Source: Prevotella sp. (GTDB lineage: Bacteria; Bacteroidota; Bacteroidia; Bacteroidales; Bacteroidaceae). From it: a DNA stretch of 58,086 nt. Below are positions 31,868-41,143 of this stretch, in pieces. Position numbers and translations under genes: made by a program. The stretch is from positions 1-58,086 of the forward strand of contig JALFSW010000062.1 of assembly GCA_022779305.1 (NCBI GenBank), in the 5' to 3' direction. Every line of letters begins with the position of its first letter. Position 1 is the stretch's first letter. Under the pieces are notes generated by a model that was not told where the DNA came from, did no database searches, and was given only the letters and a program-made list of their open reading frames with translations.

Positions 31868-34800
31868 AAAAGATAGCATCTATTGTTTTAATGTGTGGGG
31901 TGGTTCTTCTGAGTGAAGCACAGATAAACACGCCACTTCCAACCGACACCTTGGCACGTGATTTGAGCGATTTGGAAAAAAAACTTTCTGAAGAAAACGC
32001 TACAGAGGAAGCAGACACCACTAACTATGGAGCAAGAAAGCAAACAAATTTCAATGCTTTGATTTATAGTTTGGACAAACGCCACAGATATGCGGGCGAC
32101 AGATGGCAAACAGGAAATTTTGGCAAACACACGTTTCTTGACTTTGGTGCAGGAGCCGTGTTCTATCAGCACAACAACCATTACCAATTGACACCACAGG
32201 TAGGCATCCGCCTACGTTTGGGTAAGGAGCTTAGTCCGATGAGTAGCTTTCGGATTGGCATAGGTGGCGAGTTGGGATATATTACGCATCAGGAAAATGT
32301 GAATTGGACGATAAGAGCAGAAGCCGATTATCTTTTCAATTTCTCAAACTATTTATTGGGCTATCGTCCAGACCGCCCTATGAGTGTGTTGGGCGTCATG
32401 GGTTTGGGCGTGCAGCATGCGCATCTGACGAAATACGATCGTTCCGACATTGCTAAATACATGAAGGAGAAAGCCCTCTCTGTGAATGTTCGTGCTGGAA
32501 TGCAGTTTCGTTTTTTTGCGGGCGATCATGCAGCGTTGGCAATTGAACCTTATGTGATGGCAGGAACGGAGGGTATGGATTTAGACATTAGAAAGAAATT
32601 CAACCATTTTAGCTTTGGCTATGGCGTGAACTTGTCATATATTTGGTATTTTTACAACAATCTCTCTAGTGAGAAAGACGCAGGAACGTTTCATCGACGT
32701 TTTGCCGATGGCGAGCGTTTGTTTTTAGAAGATCCTGTTCGTAGGAGATGGCGAAAGCCTTGGTTTTTTGATTATTCAATAGGGGCGGTATTCTATCAAC
32801 GCACCCCTCTTTCGTTGGGAAAAACCATGGGTTATTCCATCAGGGCAGGTTTAGGACAATGGTTGTCTTCAGCAATTGGTGTGCGAGGCGGTGTCAGCAT
32901 TACGAATGCAGCATGGACAGAGCGTCAACCCACCACGTCGTTACTGGGAAAATCAGGCGTTTATGTAGATGCGCTGCTCAATCCCTTTGGTTTCTCACGT
33001 CATTATGATTGGGACGCCCCTGTGGGTATGAACCTCTTTACAGGTTATGAAATGGGGAAGATGCAAATGGTGCATGCCGATGTCAGCGACAAAACAAGTG
33101 GAAGCTATGCAGGTTATCGATTGGGCGCACAATTCTGGGCACGTTTGAGCGATGATTTGCGGCTCACGTTTGAACCGAGTTACATGATAATGCAACATTT
33201 TGATCGCCCAAATGATCGTATTCGTTTTGACCAAATGGATGCAAAACTTGGGCTTACCGTCTTGTTCAGAGGTCTTCAACATCGTTTGAGCGATTCAGAA
33301 CAAGGCATAGCCATGTTGCCCGAAAGAGGTTTTTATGTGGGTGGCGGACTGGGTTGGAACACCACCGTCAATAAGTGGCGCTACACGGATAAAAATCGAG
33401 GTGGGCTGTTGAACGTAAATGGTTTTGCGGGCTATAATTTTAATATGTATCATGGTGCGAAACTGATGGTTGATTATGTGTCGAACCCAATATGGAATCA
33501 AAATTCTGTTGGCGATTTCACGAAGCAAACCTATAAAAACACCTTCATATCAGCTGATTATCAGCTCAATGTTTTGAACGCAATGGTGGGCTATCAGCCC
33601 GAAAGACGCTGGAGTGTGGGGCTTTATGCAGGTCCTTCTTTGGTGTTGAGCGATGTGGGAAGGAAGGTTGATTTGGGTGCAAACATCGGAGGAATGATTT
33701 CTTATCGTGTTTTGCCCTATCTATCCTTGTTTTATAGCCATACGGTTTATTGGATGCCAGCCAGTCATTATGACTCACCACAGATCTACACAACGCCGGG
33801 TGCTATTGCCAACGTGCTTACGCTCGGTGCGCAATATCACTTGAATGGCTTTTTCAAAACCATTAGAAACCTGCCATGGCGCAATGCTACCAATAATGGG
33901 CGTCATCGCTTTTTCCTTGATTATGGTTATGGTTACGGTGTTTATCCGATGCTCCCCAACAAAGCAAGTGAGTCGTGGGGAAGCACGATGCAATTGTCGT
34001 TGGGCTGGTGGGGAAACGCTTTCCTTGGTGCACGTTTTGGTTTAAATATGTCGAAAGGCAACCTGTTCACAACCCAAAACACGGACAAGACAGAAACAGC
34101 CACACTTTATCACAGCTTCGGCATGGCAACATTGGCTGCCGACTTACTTTTCAATCCGCTTGGATTGAGCAAAAATTATAATTGGCAATCATTGGTTGGC
34201 GGTCATCTCATTGCTGGCTATCAAGCCGGATTGCTTGTTTTAAATGATCAGGAACACACGATAAAGGGTTCGGATGTAACGGTTGGCGGATTGCGGTTGG
34301 GCGCACAATTATGGGTGCGTTTGAGTAGAGAACTGAAACTGAACATCGAACCTATGTACTCGATGCTCACCACGGGAAAAAATTTCTATTTCGATGCGGC
34401 TACAGCTGCGCTTTATCGCACGCCTACGAGTGGTGCTACACCGTTAAAACTGGGCAATTCGTTTGCTGTGAAGATGGGTGTGAGCGTCTTGCTCAATCGC
34501 TTTAGTCGTTACGAAGATGCCGATCTGAAAGCCTATGCCGAGAAGAATCCACAACGAATTTTCATTGGTTTGGGTGCAGGATGGAACATTCTTTTGAGCA
34601 AACACAGATACAAGGACAATGGATTGAAGCTCAATCTTACCGCTTTTGGAGGTTATAAGCTGAATGAAACTTCAGCCATTCGTCTCGGCTTAGAATATAT
34701 TATTGACGACATCAGATTTGGTATGACTTATGCAGGAAGCACAAGTCTTATAAGGGAAAAGCAAAAGATTGCTTTCCTTGCGCTGAATTATCAGGTAGAT

Positions 34801-35088
34801 ATTCTTTCGTTCTTCAGAGGATATAATCCGCAGCGTGTGTGGAATATGAATCTCTATGCTGGGCCTGCAATCGGTTTACAAACCAACAATGAGAGAAATA
34901 AGGATGGGGCAGTGAATATGGGTATGGTTATAGATTATCGACTGACATCACGCCTTTCAGCTTTCTATCATCACAATATTTATCTTCTTGGTTTCTTGGG
35001 GCAACCAGAATTGCTCCCTGGTACTAACCTTTTTGGGCGAGTAACGGCACTGAACGCTATAAACTTTGGGCTTCAGTACCATTTTTAA
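31864..35088 (+). CDS. Giant outer-membrane protein with five barrel-like modules
   Basis: A 1074-residue protein with a signal peptide (to about residue 20, LSEAQ). The rest divides into five modules of roughly 175-195 residues. Modules at about 299-468 and 682-878 share LNPFGFSRHYDW/FNPLGLSKNYNW, GYRLGAQFW/GLRLGAQLW and LRLTFEPSY/LKLNIEPMY. Modules at about 488-662 and 897-1074 share GLGWNTTVNKWRYTD/GAGWNILLSKHRYKD and YQPERRW/YNPQRVW followed by LYAGP. The N-terminal module (about 89-262) combines features of both. The protein ends in an aromatic residue (LQYHF), as barrels do. The strands are DUF3575-like. This is probably a multi-barrel protein or one large barrel; I know of no named equivalent. 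Confidence 0.78.
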   Translation: MKKIASIVLMCGVVLLSEAQINTPLPTDTLARDLSDLEKKLSEENATEEADTTNYGARKQTNFNALIYSLDKRHRYAGDRWQTGNFGKHTFLDFGAGAVFYQHNNHYQLTPQVGIRLRLGKELSPMSSFRIGIGGELGYITHQENVNWTIRAEADYLFNFSNYLLGYRPDRPMSVLGVMGLGVQHAHLTKYDRSDIAKYMKEKALSVNVRAGMQFRFFAGDHAALAIEPYVMAGTEGMDLDIRKKFNHFSFGYGVNLSYIWYFYNNLSSEKDAGTFHRRFADGERLFLEDPVRRRWRKPWFFDYSIGAVFYQRTPLSLGKTMGYSIRAGLGQWLSSAIGVRGGVSITNAAWTERQPTTSLLGKSGVYVDALLNPFGFSRHYDWDAPVGMNLFTGYEMGKMQMVHADVSDKTSGSYAGYRLGAQFWARLSDDLRLTFEPSYMIMQHFDRPNDRIRFDQMDAKLGLTVLFRGLQHRLSDSEQGIAMLPERGFYVGGGLGWNTTVNKWRYTDKNRGGLLNVNGFAGYNFNMYHGAKLMVDYVSNPIWNQNSVGDFTKQTYKNTFISADYQLNVLNAMVGYQPERRWSVGLYAGPSLVLSDVGRKVDLGANIGGMISYRVLPYLSLFYSHTVYWMPASHYDSPQIYTTPGAIANVLTLGAQYHLNGFFKTIRNLPWRNATNNGRHRFFLDYGYGYGVYPMLPNKASESWGSTMQLSLGWWGNAFLGARFGLNMSKGNLFTTQNTDKTETATLYHSFGMATLAADLLFNPLGLSKNYNWQSLVGGHLIAGYQAGLLVLNDQEHTIKGSDVTVGGLRLGAQLWVRLSRELKLNIEPMYSMLTTGKNFYFDAATAALYRTPTSGATPLKLGNSFAVKMGVSVLLNRFSRYEDADLKAYAEKNPQRIFIGLGAGWNILLSKHRYKDNGLKLNLTAFGGYKLNETSAIRLGLEYIIDDIRFGMTYAGSTSLIREKQKIAFLALNYQVDILSFFRGYNPQRVWNMNLYAGPAIGLQTNNERNKDGAVNMGMVIDYRLTSRLSAFYHHNIYLLGFLGQPELLPGTNLFGRVTALNAINFGLQYHF

Positions 35089-35104
35089 GAGGGGGACTAT
35101 GGGG

Positions 35105-35230
35105 AACTAGGAAATCTAGGGAGCCTAGGGAATCTAGGAAACCTAGGGAATCTAGGAAAACTAGGAAACCCTAGGGAATCTAGGAAACCCTAGGGAATCC
35201 TAAGGAAACTATTCCTCCTAGTCTTCCTAG
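35105..35230. repeat. CCTAG array 7
   Basis: About twelve CTAG tetramers with purine-rich plus-strand spacers (GGAAA, GGGAAT), switching at the right end to the pyrimidine-rich orientation. It fills the convergent gap between the giant OMP gene and tsaE. Confidence 0.9.
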
Positions 35231-35238
35231 AAAAAACT

Positions 35239-35655
35239 TTAGAACATGCTTTTAATGACTCTTGTGCCATCGGGGAGTTCCTCGATGGTTACTTTTACGG
35301 CATTCTCAGGCAGAATGTCTTCGATGAGTTCTGGCCACTCCAATAGACAGAGATTGCCAGAGTAGAAATAATCTTCGTAGCCCATGTCATAGACCTCTTC
35401 GAGGCGTTTGATGCGGTAAAAGTCGAAGTGATAGATGGGTTGTTGATGGGCGTCGGTGTATTCATTGACGATGGCGAACGTTGGCGATGTGATGACATCT
35501 TTAACGCCTAAAGTTTCGCAAATGGCTTTGGTAAAAGTGGTTTTCCCTACGCCCATTTTGCCATAGAAAGCAAATACTTTTCGGTCGCTGATATTGTCAA
35601 TAAACTGTTGTGCTGCCTCGTGAATGGTTTCGAGGCTTTGAATTTTTATTTCCAT
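35239..35655 (-). CDS. tsaE: tRNA threonylcarbamoyladenosine biosynthesis ATPase TsaE
   Basis: A 138-residue P-loop protein that works with TsaB and TsaD to form t6A37 on ANN-decoding tRNAs. The Walker A motif GKMGVGKTTF spans residues 32-41. Switch-like segments SPTFAIVNEY and the acidic LLEWPE motif near residue 110 match the family. It follows porX with a 42-nt gap on the same strand. Confidence 0.95.
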   Translation of the reverse strand: MEIKIQSLETIHEAAQQFIDNISDRKVFAFYGKMGVGKTTFTKAICETLGVKDVITSPTFAIVNEYTDAHQQPIYHFDFYRIKRLEEVYDMGYEDYFYSGNLCLLEWPELIEDILPENAVKVTIEELPDGTRVIKSMF

Positions 35656-35697
35656 TTTTGATTATCTAAATAACGAGGGATTTGTTGATAGAATGGT

Positions 35698-37272
35698 TCA
35701 CTGTCCTCGCTTCCGTGGGGTGAGCGTGATGAGCGGTATGATCATTTCTTCGAGCGAAATGCCACCATGCTGGAACGTGTCCTTATAATAGCCCACATAA
35801 TAATTGTAATTATTTGGATAGGCAAAGAAGCTGTCGCCTTGTGCAAAGACATAGCTCGTGCTGAGATTGGGCGAGGGCAGTTGGGCTGCTCGTGGGTCTT
35901 TGATGGTGAAGACTTCCTTTGCGTTATATGTGAGGTTCTTTCCGAGTTTGTAGCGCAGATTGGTGTTCGTATTTCGATCGCCAATGATTTTCACGGGTTC
36001 GGTGGTGCGGATTGAACCGTGGTCGGTGGTGAGCACCACTTTATAGTCTCGCTGTGCCAATTCACGGAAGAGTTCTGCCAAAACACTATGGCGAAACCAA
36101 CTGATCGTCAGTGAGCGATAGGCACTTTCGTTGCTTGCCAATTCACGAATCATTTTCATTTCCGTGCGAGCATGGGAGAGCATATCGATGAAATTCACTA
36201 CCAAGACATTCAAATCATTCTGTGCCAGATTGTTGAGCTGTTGCAAATAGCGTTCAGCTCCGATGGAATCGTTGATTTTATGATAAGAAAACTTATCGTG
36301 GCGGCGGTAGCGTTCGATTTGTGTCTGAATGAGTGGACTTTCATTGAGGTTTTTGCCCTCTTCTTCTTCCTCGTCCACCCACAATTCAGGAAACATTTCG
36401 GCAATCTGTAGCGGCATTAGTCCACTGAAGATGGCGTTTCGTGCATATTGCGTTGCCGTGGGGAGAATAGACATATAAAGATCTTCATCGACATCGAAGA
36501 GGTCGCCAATTTCTTCTGAAAGTGTGCGCCATTGGTCGAACCGCAGATTGTCTACCACGATGAGAAACACCTTGTTCCCCTTATCGATTTCTGGAAACAC
36601 CTTAGATTTGAAAATATCGGTACTCATCACAGGTCGGTCGGTTGCTTCGGCTTGTTTCGCCGCTGGTGTTACCCACGAAAGATAATGTTTCGCTACATAT
36701 TTTGCAAATCCATTGTTGGCTTCTTTCTTCTGCATATCGAGGATTTCTGCCATGTTGCTTTCTGCATTGCTCAAGTCGAGTTCCCACTTCACCAAACGCT
36801 TGTAGACCTCTTTCCAATCCTCGACATTTCGACAATCTGAAATTTGCATGGCAATCTGTTGGTAGTCTTGTTGATAGCCCGTTTGTGCCACTTCCGACAC
36901 GATGGCTTTTCGGTGGATGTTCTTTTTGAGCGAAAGGAGAATTTGGTTGGGATTGACCGGTTTGATGAGGTAATCGGCAATTTTTGAACCTATCGCCTGA
37001 TTCATAATATCTTCTTCTTCACTCTTTGTTACCATCACCACGGGTGTGGCAGGTTGGATTTCCTTGATGCGCTGCAACGTCTCCAATCCCGATATGCCTG
37101 GCATTTGCTCGTCGAGCAAGACGAGGTCGAAGGTTCGTGCTAAGCATTGTTCGATGGCATCTGCCCCATTGCTCACTGTGATTACGTCGTAGCCTTTCTT
37201 TTCCAAAAAAATGATGTGGGCTTTGAGATGTTCTATTTCGTCATCGACCCATAGTAATAAGCCGTTTGTCAT
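35698..37272 (-). CDS. porX: T9SS response regulator PorX (receiver plus PglZ domain)
   Basis: A 524-residue two-domain regulator. The receiver domain (1-120) has the acidic pair D10/D11, phosphoacceptor D54 (VLLDEQMPG), T82 and K104. The C-terminal part (about 200-524) is a PglZ alkaline-phosphatase-type domain with metal-binding segments VVDNLRFDQW and LTTDHGSI. In Porphyromonas, PorX acts with the kinase PorY and SigP to control T9SS genes. The partner kinase is not in this window. It probably belongs to an operon DUF2461 gene-porX-tsaE (gaps 66 and 42 nt). Confidence 0.95.
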   Translation of the reverse strand: MTNGLLLWVDDEIEHLKAHIIFLEKKGYDVITVSNGADAIEQCLARTFDLVLLDEQMPGISGLETLQRIKEIQPATPVVMVTKSEEEDIMNQAIGSKIADYLIKPVNPNQILLSLKKNIHRKAIVSEVAQTGYQQDYQQIAMQISDCRNVEDWKEVYKRLVKWELDLSNAESNMAEILDMQKKEANNGFAKYVAKHYLSWVTPAAKQAEATDRPVMSTDIFKSKVFPEIDKGNKVFLIVVDNLRFDQWRTLSEEIGDLFDVDEDLYMSILPTATQYARNAIFSGLMPLQIAEMFPELWVDEEEEEGKNLNESPLIQTQIERYRRHDKFSYHKINDSIGAERYLQQLNNLAQNDLNVLVVNFIDMLSHARTEMKMIRELASNESAYRSLTISWFRHSVLAELFRELAQRDYKVVLTTDHGSIRTTEPVKIIGDRNTNTNLRYKLGKNLTYNAKEVFTIKDPRAAQLPSPNLSTSYVFAQGDSFFAYPNNYNYYVGYYKDTFQHGGISLEEMIIPLITLTPRKRGQ

Positions 37273-37338
37273 AAGCCGTTAAAAATATTTATTTCGTTAC
37301 TGATAGTGAATGTGCAGCATTGGGATTTATGTCATGTT

Positions 37339-38052
37339 TTAATCTTCGTAGTCATCTATGACGCTGTTCATGAAATCCATCATGGGCTTACCGATTTTAC
37401 AAACACTGACAAAGCGTTTTGCCCAATCTTCGCCCTCGAAAAACGCATCGGGGACTTTTACCCAACAGCAATAATCTTTCATCCTTAGATATTCGATGTG
37501 TTCATAATTGCTGGGGAAATCTTTGGGAGCTTTCTTGAGTGAAGTGAGACCGAAACCACGTTCGGATGCGTTATCGTTTGTCCATTGACTTTTATTTGGT
37601 TTACCGAAAGTATCAAGAAACGCTTTGCTCTCGACAATGCTGCGCCACGTGTCAATGTTTCCCATAATCTCATTGCGACATGATGTGAGAATATTGGTTG
37701 GGAGGAAGTAAGACCCGACGGCAATGATGTTGTTGCCTGGTTGGATTTGGAAGTAATAGCCCCCACGCAAAGATTTCTTCCCTTTTGCACAGATGAAAGC
37801 ACCCATGTGGCGCTTATAAGGTGTTTTGTCGGGTGAAAAGCGTGTGTCGCGATGGAAGCGGTAGGTGCAATCACGTACCGTGAGGTGTGCCACTTCTGTA
37901 TCGATGAGGCTTAACTCGGTTATGGCTTCAGCAACGCCTTGTTCAAATGCCTGTCGGGCTTCGTCATAGGCGGCTCTGTTTGCTTGAAACCATTCTCGGT
38001 TATTATTGGCAGCAATTTGCTTTAAGAAATCTTGTATTTGGTTGATGTTCAT
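37339..38052 (-). CDS. DUF2461 family protein
   Basis: A 237-residue protein of the DUF2461/TIGR02453 family. The N-terminal NNREWFQANRAAYDEA and the following HLTVRDCTYRFHRDTRFSPD, TPYKRHMGAFIC and YYFQIQPG segments are all characteristic. The biochemical function is unknown. No signal peptide, so probably cytoplasmic. It is the likely first gene of an operon with porX and tsaE; a CCTAG array lies directly upstream of its start. Confidence 0.88.
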   Translation of the reverse strand: MNINQIQDFLKQIAANNNREWFQANRAAYDEARQAFEQGVAEAITELSLIDTEVAHLTVRDCTYRFHRDTRFSPDKTPYKRHMGAFICAKGKKSLRGGYYFQIQPGNNIIAVGSYFLPTNILTSCRNEIMGNIDTWRSIVESKAFLDTFGKPNKSQWTNDNASERGFGLTSLKKAPKDFPSNYEHIEYLRMKDYCCWVKVPDAFFEGEDWAKRFVSVCKIGKPMMDFMNSVIDDYED

Positions 38053-38077
38053 CTTTGTTTGTTTTGGGTGGAGGAAT

Positions 38078-38238
38078 GCTAGGAATTTCTAGGCTCTCCT
38101 AGTTTTCCTAAGTTTTCCTAAGTTTTCCTAAGTTTCCCTAGGTTTTCCTAGTTTTCCTAGGTCTCCCTAGTCTCCCTAGGTTCTCATAGGCGGGCGAACA
38201 CATAGGTTCGCCCCTACTTGGCTCTCCTATTGCTAGGA
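38078..38238. repeat. CCTAG array 8 with CCTAAG variants and embedded hairpin
   Basis: CTAG units with pyrimidine-rich plus-strand spacers. Three consecutive 10-nt units carry CCTAAG instead (TTTTCCTAAG repeated). The array contains the second complete hairpin element (38192-38213). It lies between the valS stop and the DUF2461 gene start. Confidence 0.9.
38189..38217. repeat. GGGCGAAC/GTTCGCCC hairpin element, copy 2
   Basis: GGGCGAAC at 38192-38199, loop ACATAG, GTTCGCCC at 38206-38213. The stem, loop and flanks (GGC before, CTAC after) are identical to the copy at 27672-27700. Confidence 0.85.
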
Positions 38239-38251
38239 AGTCCTCTCTTTA

Positions 38252-40951
38252 TTACCTCTTTCTCAATTCCTCAATATTTGCCTTGATGGCGGCGATTTTC
38301 TCTTCCGAATCGCTTTGCTTTTTGCGTTCTTTGGCGATGACCGCTTCGGGTGCGTGGGCAACAAACTTTTCATTAGAAAGTTTGGCTTTGATGCCTTTGA
38401 GAAAACCCTCGAGATGAGCAAGTTCTTTTTCGAGCTTTTCGATTTCTGCCTTCACATCAATGAGATTGCCCAATGGCACGGCATAAGCGTTCGTTCCCAC
38501 CATGAAACCAGAAGCATCGCCACTCTTTTCTTCGACCACGTTCATCGCATCAAGGTTGCCCATTTTCAGCACCACGGCATCATAGGCAGCGTAAGGGTTG
38601 GCAGCGATAATTTCAAGCGTGAGGGGCACTTTCGGTGCAATGTTCTTTTGATTGCGGATGGTGCGAATACCTGCCACGATTTGTTTCACTGCTTCAATGT
38701 CGCTGATGCGCTGGCGGTCTTCTGCTGTTGGGGCATCGAGGCGCAACTCTTCTTTCATGATACTTTCGCCTATTTGACGCTCATAGATGTGTTGCCAAAG
38801 TTCTTCGGTGATGAACGGCATGAACGGATGGAGCATGCGCAAGAGTGTATCGAAGAAAGCAAGTGTTGCTTCGTAGGTTGCTTTGTCGATGGGTTTTCCG
38901 TATTCGGGTTTGATCATCTCCAAATACCAACTTGAGAATTCGTCCCAGAAAAGTTTATAGACGGTCATGAGGGCTTCCGAGATGCGGTAATGCTTGAATT
39001 GTTCCTGTAATTCGGCGTTGACCTCACGCAGTTTGGCTGCAAACCATGCAATGGCAATTTGGCTTTCGGCAGGTTGCGCAATGGTTTCGTCCACTTGCCA
39101 TCCCTTCACCAAGCGGAAAGCGTTCCAAATCTTGTTGTTGAAGTTGCGCCCTTGTTCGCAGAGGCTTTCATCAAAGAGGATGTCGTTGCCGGCTGGTGCA
39201 GAAAGCATCATACCCATGCGTACGCCATCTGCTCCATAGCGGTCGATGAGGTCGAGTGGGTCGGGCGAGTTGCCAAGGCTTTTGCTCATCTTGCGTCCGA
39301 GGTTATCGCGCACAATACCTGTAAAATAGACGTGTTTGAAAGGATAAGTCTTGCGGTATTCATAGCCCGCCATGATCATGCGTGCTACCCAGAAGAAGAT
39401 GATGTCGGGACCTGTTACGAGGTCGCTCGTCGGATAGTAATATTGGAGTTCTTCGTTTTCGGGTTCATTGATGCCATTGAACACAGAGATGGGCCAGAGC
39501 CAACTTGAAAACCATGTGTCAAGACAATCGCTTTCTTGTTCTAAGTCGTTGGTTGTGAGTGTAGGGCAGATTGCTTGTGCCTTTGCGAGTGCCAAGTCGG
39601 CATTTTCTGCCACAACTGTATGCGCTTTGCCTTCATTATCTTTGAAATAATAGGCAGGTATGCGATGTCCCCACCAGAGTTGTCGGCTGATGCACCAATC
39701 CTTGATGTTTTCGAGCCAATGGCGGTAGGTGTTTTTGTATTTCTTGGGATAGAATTCGATTTCGTCCGACATGACAGGTTCGAGGGCGATGTCGGCAAAA
39801 TGTTGCATACTGAGAAACCATTGGGTTGAAAGTTTGGGTTCGATGGGTACGTTGGTTCTTTCCGAATAGCCCACCTTGTTGTCATAGTCTTCGATGCGTG
39901 CCATGAGATTGGCAGCTTCTAAATCGTTGGCGATTTGTCGGCGCACGTCCATTCGGTCTTTACCCACATATAGCCCAGCCGCTTCTGAAAGCGTACCATT
40001 ATCGTTGAAAATGTCGATGGTTTCGAGCTGGTGTTTCAGTCCGAGGGCGTGGTCGTTGATGTCGTGTGCAGGCGTTACCTTCAAACAGCCTGTTCCAAAT
40101 TCGGTGTCCACATAGTCGTCTTCTATCACAGGAATGACCCTGTTCACGAGTGGCACGATGACACGCAAACCCTTGAGCCACGTGTTTTTTTCATCGTTGG
40201 GATTGATACACATTGCCGTGTCGCCCATGATGGTTTCGGGGCGTGTGGTGGCAACGATGGCATAATAGCCAGCTGCATCTTTATGAACAACGTTCGTGTC
40301 AGAGATTTGATTGCCTGCCTTTTCTTGGTCGTCGGGTGCAACGTAGTATTTCAGGTGATAGAGCTTTGAATGCTCGTCTTTGTAGATAACCTCTTCGTCT
40401 GATAGGGCGGTTTGGGCACTTGGATCCCAGTTCACCATCCGTACGCCACGATAGATGAGACCTTTTTCATAAAGATCGCAAAACACTTTGATGACGCTTT
40501 CGCTGCGTGGGTCATCCATGGTGAATGCCGTACGACTCCAATCGCATGAACAACCGAGTTTGCGGAGCTGTTTGAGAATGATTCCGCCGTGTTCGCGTGT
40601 CCAATCCCATGCGTGTTCGAGGAATTTTTCGCGTGTCAGGTCGGTTTTCTGAACGCCTTGACTTGCCAAGCGTGCCACGACTTTTGCTTCTGTGGCGATG
40701 CTGGCGTGATCAGTGCCAGGAACCCAGCAAGCATTCTTTCCCTCCATGCGGGCACGGCGCACGAGAATGTCTTGAATGGTGTTGTTGAGCATGTGTCCCA
40801 TGTGGAGCACACCGGTTACGTTGGGTGGAGGAATGACCACCGTATAGGGCTCGCGCCCATCAGGTTTAGAACTAAAGAGATCGTTCTCTAACCAATACTC
40901 ATACCATTTTGATTCGACCGCCTGTGGGTCATATTTGCTTGCTAATTCCAT
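38252..40951 (-). CDS. valS: Valyl-tRNA synthetase
   Basis: An 899-residue class I aminoacyl-tRNA synthetase. The HIGH motif is HMGH at residues 50-53 ([14 protein letters not shown]) and the KMSKS loop is at about 553-557. The CP1 editing domain lies between, with [11 protein letters not shown]. An anticodon-binding domain and a C-terminal coiled coil ([17 protein letters not shown]) complete it. The length is typical. It is monocistronic and divergent from mazG across 192 nt; a CAAATTTA at 41052-41059 (TAAATTTG on the minus strand) may be its -7 element. Confidence 0.97.
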   Translation of the reverse strand: MELASKYDPQAVESKWYEYWLENDLFSSKPDGREPYTVVIPPPNVTGVLHMGHMLNNTIQDILVRRARMEGKNACWVPGTDHASIATEAKVVARLASQGVQKTDLTREKFLEHAWDWTREHGGIILKQLRKLGCSCDWSRTAFTMDDPRSESVIKVFCDLYEKGLIYRGVRMVNWDPSAQTALSDEEVIYKDEHSKLYHLKYYVAPDDQEKAGNQISDTNVVHKDAAGYYAIVATTRPETIMGDTAMCINPNDEKNTWLKGLRVIVPLVNRVIPVIEDDYVDTEFGTGCLKVTPAHDINDHALGLKHQLETIDIFNDNGTLSEAAGLYVGKDRMDVRRQIANDLEAANLMARIEDYDNKVGYSERTNVPIEPKLSTQWFLSMQHFADIALEPVMSDEIEFYPKKYKNTYRHWLENIKDWCISRQLWWGHRIPAYYFKDNEGKAHTVVAENADLALAKAQAICPTLTTNDLEQESDCLDTWFSSWLWPISVFNGINEPENEELQYYYPTSDLVTGPDIIFFWVARMIMAGYEYRKTYPFKHVYFTGIVRDNLGRKMSKSLGNSPDPLDLIDRYGADGVRMGMMLSAPAGNDILFDESLCEQGRNFNNKIWNAFRLVKGWQVDETIAQPAESQIAIAWFAAKLREVNAELQEQFKHYRISEALMTVYKLFWDEFSSWYLEMIKPEYGKPIDKATYEATLAFFDTLLRMLHPFMPFITEELWQHIYERQIGESIMKEELRLDAPTAEDRQRISDIEAVKQIVAGIRTIRNQKNIAPKVPLTLEIIAANPYAAYDAVVLKMGNLDAMNVVEEKSGDASGFMVGTNAYAVPLGNLIDVKAEIEKLEKELAHLEGFLKGIKAKLSNEKFVAHAPEAVIAKERKKQSDSEEKIAAIKANIEELRKR

Positions 40952-41082
40952 TTCGGTGTATGTTTGTTTTTTATTACTTTTTGATGCGCTTGGCTTGTCG
41001 CTTCGACGAACAAGGAAGTTTTTTAAGATAGACCTTAATTATAAAAACGTGGCAAATTTACGAAAAATCATCGAAAAAAGCG

Positions 41083-41090
41083 TATCTTTG
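41083..41090 (+). promoter_or_regulatory. -7 element upstream of mazG
   Basis: TATCTTTG, about 54 nt before the TTG start; the -33 region is poor. The gap also holds the leftward valS promoter region. Confidence 0.5.
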
Positions 41091-41143
41091 CACATCAATT
41101 CGCATGCGAGGAATCGCATTTTAACCTTTATTATTTTAGGAAA

